From IMG/VR virus record IMGVR_UViG_3300046787_000141, positions 1-42,736 of that record: 42,736 bases of DNA. One strand, 5' to 3'. Each line of letters starts with the position of its first letter. The stretch's first letter is position 1. Position numbers and translations under genes: made by a program. Positions 35,476 to 42,736 of this stretch are shown here, piece by piece. The stretch comes from a virus. The notes beneath the pieces are model-generated. The model had not been told where the DNA came from, searched no databases, and was given only the letters and a program-made list of their open reading frames with translations.

Positions 35476-35924
35476 TGCTAACAGCAATTCATTTTATTCG
35501 CCAAGCGATTATAACACGATTGACCGGAACTGTTCTATTGAATAGCGTTGCCGTTCCTGTTTTTAACCGTGTACCATCTTCAAGTTCATTTCCGTATATC
35601 TACGTTTATTCTTTGACTTCAAATGAAACTGACTTTAACGCAGATTCTTTTATTGAGGAGACAAGAACAAGAATTGAGATTGTAACAAGATTTCAAGGAG
35701 ATTCAGGTGGCGAACTGCAAGCAAATCTTGCCATAAGCCAAATTTTAAATTTAATTCGCACAAGGTCAGCTGGTTATTTTGACCTTTCAGAAGATGGATT
35801 TAATGTTTTTACGTGTATTAACGAAGGTGTGCAATATTTAACCGATGAGGATGCTGACTACACTTATTTTCGTGCTATTTTAGAGGTGTCAAACAAGATA
35901 CAACAGTTGAACAATGGAGATTAA
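35475..35924 (+). CDS. Tail completion protein, DUF3168-like (arm B)
   Basis: This 149-residue homologue of 871-1317 shares AIHFIRQAIITRLTGTV, NRVPSSSSFPYIYVYS, RFQGDSGGEL and ILNLIRTRSAGYFDLS. It has the same inferred tail-terminator role. It overlaps the holin-like gene by 11 bases, as in arm A. Confidence 0.72.
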   Translation: MLTAIHFIRQAIITRLTGTVLLNSVAVPVFNRVPSSSSFPYIYVYSLTSNETDFNADSFIEETRTRIEIVTRFQGDSGGELQANLAISQILNLIRTRSAGYFDLSEDGFNVFTCINEGVQYLTDEDADYTYFRAILEVSNKIQQLNNGD

Positions 35925-36198
35925 TGATGCAATATATGGTGCCGGAGGTGGAATTGTAGGGTCAATTACGACTTGGATTTTAGGCAAAAAGAAAGAAACG
36001 GCTGATATAAGTACGATTCAATTAGAAGCAAGCCAAAAAGTAATTGATATGGTCACGGCGATGAATGACCGTTTAGAGGCAAAAGTAAACGAGTTAAGCA
36101 AAAAGGTTGACGAGCTTACAGAAGAAGTGATACATTTGCGCCAAGAAAATAGCAAATTAAAGTCTACAAAGACATCTAAAACACATGAAGGACGGTAA
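35914..36198 (+). CDS. Holin-like one-TM coiled-coil protein (arm B)
   Basis: This 94-residue homologue of 1307-1576 keeps the coiled coil (QLEASQKVIDMVTAMNDRLE) but has a different hydrophobic N-terminus (YGAGGGIVGSITTWILGKKK). The membrane segment changes while the cytoplasmic coil is conserved, which fits a membrane-spanning lysis protein. Its C-terminus overlaps the endolysin start by 14 bases. Confidence 0.5.
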   Translation: MEINDAIYGAGGGIVGSITTWILGKKKETADISTIQLEASQKVIDMVTAMNDRLEAKVNELSKKVDELTEEVIHLRQENSKLKSTKTSKTHEGR

Positions 36199-36673
36199 AA
36201 CATTAGACCGGATTCAGTTGCTTCATCCAAAGGTAAGACAGGAAGCAGATAAAATTTATTCAGAAATCGCATTGGCATTAACCGGCCGTGCGATTTGTCG
36301 TTTCTCTCATACACTAAGAACATTTAAAGAGCAAGATGATTTATATGCACAAGGACGTAGCAAGCCGGGAGCAAAAGTCACTAACGCAAAAGGCGGTGAT
36401 TCATATCACAACTACGGATTAGCTATTGATATTGTTTTAATTAAAGATGCAAAAGTTGCACTATGGGACACTAAATCAGATTTTGATGGAGATGGCAAAT
36501 CAGATTGGATGGAATGTGTTGCAATATTTAAAAAATACGGTTGGGATTGGGGTGGTGAGTGGAAGTTTGTTGATGCTCCACATTTCCAAAAGTCATTTGG
36601 ATATTCAATTGCAAAATTAAAAGAGTTAAGAAACAGGGGATTTCTTGATTCAAAAGGATACGTACAAATATAA
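36185..36673 (+). CDS. Endolysin: M15 Zn peptidase with EF-hand-like loop (arm B)
   Basis: This 162-residue homologue of 1577-2065 has the same length and keeps the catalytic residues (SYHNYGLAID, DAPHF) and the EF-hand-like loop (DFDGDGKSDWME). It is the most conserved pair in the lysis block. Here it starts with ATG inside the previous gene, whereas arm A uses GTG after the stop, so translational coupling differs. Confidence 0.86.
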   Translation: MKDGKTLDRIQLLHPKVRQEADKIYSEIALALTGRAICRFSHTLRTFKEQDDLYAQGRSKPGAKVTNAKGGDSYHNYGLAIDIVLIKDAKVALWDTKSDFDGDGKSDWMECVAIFKKYGWDWGGEWKFVDAPHFQKSFGYSIAKLKELRNRGFLDSKGYVQI

Positions 36674-36680
36674 CTAACCA

Positions 36681-37121
36681 ATGAAAAATTCAATTTACTT
36701 ATTAGGATTGTTCCTAATTGCAACTGCTTGCACTACAAGCAAAAAAATCACAACTAATTCAGAGTATATTCAGCGAGATACCATTTACAAAGAATTAATC
36801 GTTGAAAAAATTCAAGCCGTTACAGATACCTTTACGGTTGATAATCCTTGCGACACCAGTGGCCTATTGTCCTCGTTTTACAAGCGTATTTCTGCTCGTC
36901 AAGGTGATGTTATCATCGAAGGTAAAAAAGGCAAGCTAAAGGCAACAATTAAGTATTATCCATTTGTTCTTTCTGATTCTAAGGATTATCAAATCAGATA
37001 CGTAACAAGAACAGTTTACAAAGAAAAAGAAACAACTAAAAAAGACATTACACCGTACTTAGTTTTAGTCATTGTCATAGCTTTGTTTTTATACATCAGA
37101 TTGAGCCGTATTTCTTTATAA
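36681..37121 (+). CDS. Unimolecular spanin: lipoprotein with C-terminal TM (arm B)
   Basis: The 146-residue homologue of 2073-2501 has a lipobox ATAC with Cys17, a periplasmic segment with conserved VDNPCDTSGLL and RQGDVIIEGKKGKLKA, and a C-terminal membrane helix (YLVLVIVIALFLYIRL). The topology equals arm A, though the overall sequence is strongly diverged. Conservation of anchor plus helix despite this divergence supports the u-spanin call. Confidence 0.7.
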   Translation: MKNSIYLLGLFLIATACTTSKKITTNSEYIQRDTIYKELIVEKIQAVTDTFTVDNPCDTSGLLSSFYKRISARQGDVIIEGKKGKLKATIKYYPFVLSDSKDYQIRYVTRTVYKEKETTKKDITPYLVLVIVIALFLYIRLSRISL

Positions 37122-37138
37122 ATTGCATAAAATTAAAA
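37120..37138 (+). promoter_or_regulatory. Conserved intergenic element before the giant fibre (arm B)
   Basis: This is the second occurrence of AAATTGCATAAAATTAAA, between spanin and fibre. The bases after it differ from arm A. Confidence 0.4.
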
Positions 37139-37148
37139 GCATCCTATT

Positions 37149-40100
37149 ATGGCTACATTAACCGGAAAATTAGTTGCGGAAACATATAAAGCGTTATTAA
37201 AATTAATTGATAATGACGTAATAACCGGTTCAGAAAAGCAAATTTCGGATGGTTTAGGTGGTTCGACAGGAGTGTTTATTGACACAAATGGTTTCTTGCG
37301 TGCATCTAAATTTATTGTTACAGGTGGAAATTCAGGTCAATTCTTAAAAGGTGATGGTTCACTTGATGGAACAGGTTATTTACCTATTGGCTCAACAACA
37401 TCAGTAATTCCGGAGGGAAGCAATTTATATTTTACAAATCCACGAGTTTTATCAACACAGTTAACAGGATTTGTTTCGACAGAGGGAACGGTCACAGCTG
37501 CTGATACAGTACTAAGTGCATTTAACAAAATTTGGTGGAACATCGAAAATGGTGGAGGCGGAGGTGGTGGCTATGTGCCATATACAGGTGCAACACAAAA
37601 TTTAAACTTAGGAACATACGGCCTTATTTCTGATTACATTCAATTTAATTTAGCACCAACATCTATTCCAACAACGGCAGGTACAATGTCTTGGAATGCT
37701 GCGGATGGAACAGCCGACCTAAAAATGGGCGGAGCAAATGTTACATTGCAGGTAGGTCAAGAGGAATTGGTTAGAGTGGTAAACAAAACAGGGGCCAATT
37801 TATTAGAAGCAAATTATCAAGCTGTGCGTATATCAGGTGCGCAAGGTAATCGATTAAAAGTTGATTTAGCCAAAGCGGATAATGATGCAAATTCTGCCGA
37901 TACGATTGGTTTGGTTACAGAAACAATTAATAATAATCAAGAGGGATTTGTTACAGCTGTTGGATTAGTTCGGAATATTGATACGACAGGTGACTTGCAA
38001 ACGGAAACGTGGGCAGATGGTGAAATGTTGTACTTAAGTTCAACAACAGCTGGGGCCATTACTAATATAAAACCCGAAGCACCTGAACACGGTGTTCGTT
38101 TAGGTTACGTTGTTCGTGCGCACAAAACACAAGGCCAAATTTATGTCAAGGTTGATAATGGCTATGAGTTGGATGAATTGCACAATGTGCTAATTACTGA
38201 CCCATTAGATGAGGATGTTTTATTTTATGATGAAGCTAATTTGCTTTGGATTAATAAAAATATTTATTCCGCAATTAATGCCACAGACGTAGGTAAATCA
38301 TTGCTTGGTATTTTAAATGCTGAGGACACTACACCTGTAACGACAAAGCCAAGGGGCATTCGTATTAATGTTGACAATACGGTCGATGCGTTAGAGGTTG
38401 GCACACAGGGTTATTTGCCATTTTACGATGACACAGATTTTTACATTGATTCACCAGCTTGGACAGATGGAACACAGGTTGTAATTGGTGATGATGCAGC
38501 ATTTGCAACAGGCAATAAATTATCAGTAGTTGGTAATTTAGCAATTGCAAATACATTTGGTTACTATATTGGAGCCAACAGAATCCTATTTAGAAACAAT
38601 ACAACAGGGGAATTTACAATTGGCACAACGGTTGCTAATGATTTCACAACGTTTTATGCAAACAGCATTGAACGTATGAGATTAAGCGCATCAGGATATT
38701 TAGGAATTGGTTTGACAAGTCCAACACAGCCATTACACGTTAAAGGTGTTTTGGCATATCCTAAAATTATCATTGACAACAACAGCGCATCAGGTGGAGG
38801 TATGTTTAGCGCATACCAAAACGGCACAGAAACAGCCATGTTTGGAGTTTCAGGTGCATGGCTTATAAACAATTCATCTGATGCTGCAATCGTTGCTACA
38901 CGGGCAGGACAAGGCATCCAATTTTACACTAACGGCAGCAATTCAGAAAAGATGGGAATCAATTCTGATGGTAATGTTTTTGTGGGCCAAACACCAACGT
39001 ATGTCGCAGGTGCCACACAGCTAATTGTAAGAGGCAAAACAGGTGCTGGATTCTTAGGTGTGAATCATTATGATATGTCAATCAAAGGTTCAATCAACAC
39101 ATTTAATAGTGTGTTTCAGGTTGGCACATCGACATTTCATTCGGTTGCATTTATTGTTGAGGACATTGAACGTGCAAGAATCAATTCAGGTGGCCGTATG
39201 TTATTGGGAACAACGACAGATAATACGGTCGATAAATTACAGATTGATGGTTCATTAATTGCCACAGCCATTAAGAAATCAGGCGGTACATCTGCACAAT
39301 TTTTAAAAGCTGATGGTAGTGTGGATACGACAGCATACGGCACAGGTTCAGTTACATCAGTAAGCGCAACGGTTCCAACAGGGTTTGCCATTTCAGGTTC
39401 ACCAATTACAACATCGGGAACATTAGCGATTACTTTTGCATCAGGTTACAGCCTGCCAACAACGATTAAGCAATCCAATTGGGATGATGCATATACCTTT
39501 GTGGCAGCATTTCCAACGCAGACAGGCAACGCAGGTAAATATTTAACCACAGATGGTTCATCATTATCATGGGGTAGCATTGTTTCAGGTGTCAGTTCAT
39601 TTAATACAAGAACAGGTGATGTTACATTGGTAAGTACAGACGTAATCAATGCGTTGAATTACACACCTGTGACCAATGCAAGAACGTTAACAATCAACGG
39701 CACAACATACGATTTATCAGCAGATAGAAGCTGGACAATTGCAAGTGGTGTGTCATCGTTTAATACACGTACAGGCGCAGTTACATTAACAAGTTCAGAT
39801 GTAACAACAGCATTAGGTTTTACACCTGTAACGCAGGCAAGAACATTGACAATTAATGGTCAAGGTTATGACCTTTCGACTGACCGTGCTTGGACTATTA
39901 CACCAAGCAGTGGAATGCGTAATGTTACGCAATATATTGCAACGGCAGGACAAACTACATTTACAATCACAGGTGGTTACACAGCAGGATTAATTGATAT
40001 TTTCTTGAATGGTGTACGTATACCTGAATCAGATTTCACAGCTACAAATGGGACTACGGTTGTATTTACAACAGGGGTAAAAGTTAATGATGTAGTTACA

Positions 40101-41609
40101 GCTGTACTTTACACAGCCAGCGCAACATCAGGAATTACAGGTGCAGGAACAGCCAATTATTTGGCTAAATGGTCAGGCACATCAGCCATTACAAATTCAT
40201 TGATTTATGACAATGGTACAAATGTTGGAATTGGAACTGCATCACCAAGTAGTATTTTACATTTAAATTCTGCATCATCTAATGGTACCGTAATTAGATT
40301 AACATCTACATCTACAAATGGCAAAACTTATGGAATAGGTTCAAACTTTGTTTCAGGAGCAGGTGAATTCGCAATTTATGATTATACAGCAGGCGCACAA
40401 AGATTTTTCATAAATTCATCAGGTAATATTGGTATTGGAACAACAACACCTTTTTCAGTTAATGGAACAAATCTTGAAATAACATCTACAACAGCTTTTC
40501 CATCAAGATTAATATTAACAAATTCATCAGCATCTGGTCGCCAATATTTCTTTCAAAATCAGGGTGATGGTAACTTAATTATATATGATAATACAGCATC
40601 TACTGAACGTTTTAGAATTACATCATCTGGTTTTGTTGGTATAAATACATCAAATCCTGGTGTTTATTTAGATGTACAGGGTGGGACTATAAATGCATTT
40701 ACTGCTGCTATAATGGCTAATTCTACATTTACATTTGGAAGTACAAATGGTAAAAGATTAGTTGTTTTATCAAGTACACAAGGAGATAAAAATGGACTTC
40801 AATTAGGTTATGATTCTACTGATGGGACAGGTATAATTGCAGCATCTACTGAATCAGCTGGTGCAGGATTAGATTTTTATACATATAATGGCTCTTGGGC
40901 CAGTAGAGTTAGAATTGCAAAGTCAGGTTCATTAGGAATTGGAACTACTAACCCAAGAACATATTTACATAGTGCTACATCTGCAAGTTCAGGAGTTTTG
41001 CCATCATTAGGAGCAATTGGAGATGCAACAGCATTATATTTAACAAATAGTAATAGTTTATATGGAATGTTGATGGGTTCATTGCCAAGTGGTAATTCAT
41101 GGATTCAGGTTCAGAGAACAGATGGGAATGCAACAGCATATAATTTAATATTACAGCCTAATGGTGGTTCAGTAAGTGTTACAGGTTCATTATCAAAAGG
41201 CTCAGGTTCATTTCGAATAGACCATCCTTTAAAACCTAAAACCCATCAATTAGTTCATTCATTTATTGAGGGGCCACAGGCAGACTTAATTTATAGAGGT
41301 AAATTGAATCTTGTTAATGGAAAGGGAATGGCAAATATTGACGATGTTTCATCAATGACAAAAGGTACTTTTGAGGCTCTTTGCAGAGATGTTCAATGTT
41401 TTACTACTAATGAAAATGGATGGGATTTAGTAAAGGGAAAAGTAATTGGTAATATTATTTACATAGAAAGTGTAAATCCAAATTCAACAGATGAGATTTC
41501 GTGGATGGTAATAGGAGAAAGAAAAGATAAACATATGTTTGATACGGAATGGACAGATGAATATGGTAAAGTAATAGTAGAGCCATTAAAAGAAATATTT
41601 AACGCATAG
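37149..41609 (+). CDS. Giant modular tail fibre (arm B)
   Basis: This 1486-residue homologue of 2527-7275 has N-terminal and middle regions with moderate synonymous and some amino-acid divergence. Compared with arm A, one ~80-residue cassette between GIGTASP and GIGTTSP is missing and another (after GIGTTTP) is replaced by an unrelated one (FSVNGTNLEITSTTAFPSRL). From about 40620 to the end it is nearly identical to arm A. The hexaglycine hinge, the SSFNTRTG repeats and the C-terminal FIEGPQ domain are all kept. It is the receptor-binding fibre of the second variant. Confidence 0.85.
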   Translation: MATLTGKLVAETYKALLKLIDNDVITGSEKQISDGLGGSTGVFIDTNGFLRASKFIVTGGNSGQFLKGDGSLDGTGYLPIGSTTSVIPEGSNLYFTNPRVLSTQLTGFVSTEGTVTAADTVLSAFNKIWWNIENGGGGGGGYVPYTGATQNLNLGTYGLISDYIQFNLAPTSIPTTAGTMSWNAADGTADLKMGGANVTLQVGQEELVRVVNKTGANLLEANYQAVRISGAQGNRLKVDLAKADNDANSADTIGLVTETINNNQEGFVTAVGLVRNIDTTGDLQTETWADGEMLYLSSTTAGAITNIKPEAPEHGVRLGYVVRAHKTQGQIYVKVDNGYELDELHNVLITDPLDEDVLFYDEANLLWINKNIYSAINATDVGKSLLGILNAEDTTPVTTKPRGIRINVDNTVDALEVGTQGYLPFYDDTDFYIDSPAWTDGTQVVIGDDAAFATGNKLSVVGNLAIANTFGYYIGANRILFRNNTTGEFTIGTTVANDFTTFYANSIERMRLSASGYLGIGLTSPTQPLHVKGVLAYPKIIIDNNSASGGGMFSAYQNGTETAMFGVSGAWLINNSSDAAIVATRAGQGIQFYTNGSNSEKMGINSDGNVFVGQTPTYVAGATQLIVRGKTGAGFLGVNHYDMSIKGSINTFNSVFQVGTSTFHSVAFIVEDIERARINSGGRMLLGTTTDNTVDKLQIDGSLIATAIKKSGGTSAQFLKADGSVDTTAYGTGSVTSVSATVPTGFAISGSPITTSGTLAITFASGYSLPTTIKQSNWDDAYTFVAAFPTQTGNAGKYLTTDGSSLSWGSIVSGVSSFNTRTGDVTLVSTDVINALNYTPVTNARTLTINGTTYDLSADRSWTIASGVSSFNTRTGAVTLTSSDVTTALGFTPVTQARTLTINGQGYDLSTDRAWTITPSSGMRNVTQYIATAGQTTFTITGGYTAGLIDIFLNGVRIPESDFTATNGTTVVFTTGVKVNDVVTAVLYTASATSGITGAGTANYLAKWSGTSAITNSLIYDNGTNVGIGTASPSSILHLNSASSNGTVIRLTSTSTNGKTYGIGSNFVSGAGEFAIYDYTAGAQRFFINSSGNIGIGTTTPFSVNGTNLEITSTTAFPSRLILTNSSASGRQYFFQNQGDGNLIIYDNTASTERFRITSSGFVGINTSNPGVYLDVQGGTINAFTAAIMANSTFTFGSTNGKRLVVLSSTQGDKNGLQLGYDSTDGTGIIAASTESAGAGLDFYTYNGSWASRVRIAKSGSLGIGTTNPRTYLHSATSASSGVLPSLGAIGDATALYLTNSNSLYGMLMGSLPSGNSWIQVQRTDGNATAYNLILQPNGGSVSVTGSLSKGSGSFRIDHPLKPKTHQLVHSFIEGPQADLIYRGKLNLVNGKGMANIDDVSSMTKGTFEALCRDVQCFTTNENGWDLVKGKVIGNIIYIESVNPNSTDEISWMVIGERKDKHMFDTEWTDEYGKVIVEPLKEIFNA

Positions 41610-41613
41610 AACA

Positions 41614-42736
41614 ATGTCAAAAAATCAAGATTTAGGTGAATTAATAAATGGGATTAAGGCATTAGCTACTAATCAGCTAAATGCACCTGCATATACATCA
41701 GCAACAGCATTTACAGGAACAATTGCTGGGTATCTTGGATTTGATACAAGCGGAAATATTTTAACAACAGGTGCATCAAGTCAATGGACTACATTAGGGT
41801 CAAATATTTATTATAATTCGGGAAATGTAGGAATAGGAACATCAACACCTGATTCATTGCTTGTTGTTCAAGGTGGAACAATTAATGGTTTTGTATCATC
41901 AATTATAGCCAATTCAACATTTACATTTGGTAGTACAAATGGTAAAAGATTATCTGTTTTTTCAAATACTCAGGGTGATAAAAATGGTATTCAAATTGGA
42001 TTTGATTCTGTTGATGGTACAGGTATTATAGCTGGCTCAACAGAATCAGCTGGTGCAGGTATAGATTTTTATACTTACAATGCTGGTTCATGGGGTAACA
42101 GAATGAGAATTAGTAAAAATGGAAATATTGGAATTGGTGTATATTCACCTGCTGCATCATTACATTTAACAAATAGCACAACAGGTACACCAAGTATACC
42201 AGCATTAGGTACTATTAATAATTACGTTGCACAATATATTACTAATGGTGTTGGTGGTGGTTCTTATGGTTTAATGATAGGTACATTATATACAGGAAAT
42301 GCATATTTGCAGGTTCAGAGGTCTGATGGTACAGCAACAGCATATAATATATTATTACAGCCAAATGGCGGTAATGTAGGTATTGGTACTTTATCACCTG
42401 CATATAAATTAGATGTTGTAGGAGATGTAAACGTTACAGGTTCATTTAGAGTAAACGGAACACCAATTGGAACAGGAGGTGGTGGTGTATCAGGTAGTGG
42501 TACAACAAACTATTTAGCTAAATGGTCAGGTTCAACGGCCTTAACAAACAGCCAAATATTTGACAATGGTTCAAGCATTGGTTTACGCACAGCATCGCCA
42601 TTCTACGTTATTGATTATGCATTAACAGGCAGTTTACGTTTAGGATATTTTATCGGTTCAATTGATGGAACAGACAACGCAAGTGGTATTGTGGCACACA
42701 ACGGAAATGGTATTACACAAACGGTTCCATTTGGTT
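41614..42736 (+). CDS. S74-type tail fibre, 5' part (arm B, runs off window)
   Basis: 374 codons of the homologue of 7280-9337 are present before the window ends without a stop. The first ~470 bases are identical to arm A; differences begin at 42082 (Ser to Ala) and become frequent after about 42300. The S74 chaperone expected at the C-terminus lies outside the window. Confidence 0.85.
   Translation, partial: MSKNQDLGELINGIKALATNQLNAPAYTSATAFTGTIAGYLGFDTSGNILTTGASSQWTTLGSNIYYNSGNVGIGTSTPDSLLVVQGGTINGFVSSIIANSTFTFGSTNGKRLSVFSNTQGDKNGIQIGFDSVDGTGIIAGSTESAGAGIDFYTYNAGSWGNRMRISKNGNIGIGVYSPAASLHLTNSTTGTPSIPALGTINNYVAQYITNGVGGGSYGLMIGTLYTGNAYLQVQRSDGTATAYNILLQPNGGNVGIGTLSPAYKLDVVGDVNVTGSFRVNGTPIGTGGGGVSGSGTTNYLAKWSGSTALTNSQIFDNGSSIGLRTASPFYVIDYALTGSLRLGYFIGSIDGTDNASGIVAHNGNGITQTVPFG

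Noticed and set aside
1-42736. Exact direct terminal repeats
   Set aside because: The homologous ends are clearly diverged, so they cannot be physical terminal repeats of one clonal genome.
1-42736. Lysogeny module, integrase, attachment sites, tRNA genes, CRISPR array
   Set aside because: I looked for tyrosine or serine recombinase motifs, repressor-like divergent promoters, cloverleaf patterns and spaced repeats and saw none; all genes point the same way.

Overview
The window reads as the genome of a tailed, siphovirus-type phage of a Bacteroidota host. Every credible gene lies on the + strand. The DNA is AT-rich and start codons rarely have a Shine-Dalgarno sequence; they follow short A-rich leaders instead. 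Many genes are preceded by a perfect TAnnTTTG box, the -7 promoter element typical of Bacteroidota. No integrase, excisionase, repressor, tRNA, rRNA or CRISPR array is visible, so nothing here supports lysogeny.

Layout: 1-9337 holds a head-to-tail/lysis/fibre module (arm A): connector end, head closure, HK97-gp10-like, tail completion, holin-like protein, Ca/Zn M15 endolysin, unimolecular spanin, a giant fibre and a second fibre with an S74 chaperone. 9367-15956 is the tail module: two small proteins, two paralogous tail-tube proteins, tail-assembly chaperones joined by a -1 frameshift, tape measure and a tail-tip protein. A phosphoesterase gene and an intergenic control region follow (16085-17291). 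17292-26447 is the early region: ERF annealase, lambda-type exonuclease, SSB-like protein, HTH replication initiator with iteron-like repeats, RadC/JAB protein, VRR-NUC nuclease, DUF3310 protein and many tiny unknown genes. 26444-27750 encodes a ParB-like protein and a TET-associated-glycosyltransferase-like protein, suggesting DNA base modification. 27753-34698 is packaging and capsid: small and large terminase, portal, MuF-like, prohead protease, major capsid protein and connectors. 34698-42736 repeats the first module as a diverged homologue (arm B).

The portal, capsid, tail and replication genes occur once, while the roughly 8 kb at the two ends is the same set of genes twice, offset by 34.3-34.6 kb and clearly diverged. 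The simplest reading is a circular or circularly permuted genome of about 34.5 kb, read through more than one turn, with the second pass coming from a related strain. A tandem of two related phages is the alternative. Within the fibres, a tract of about 1.2 kb is identical in both arms and shaft cassettes have been exchanged at GIGT repeats, which points to recent recombination at the receptor-binding locus.

The most novel signals are regulatory. A candidate small RNA (about 17129-17200) shows a loop complementary to a motif in the leaders of several early genes. Two early promoters share a perfect 32-bp repeat. A terminator/leader-peptide structure precedes the replication initiator. All functions are read from sequence motifs by eye; no database search was run.
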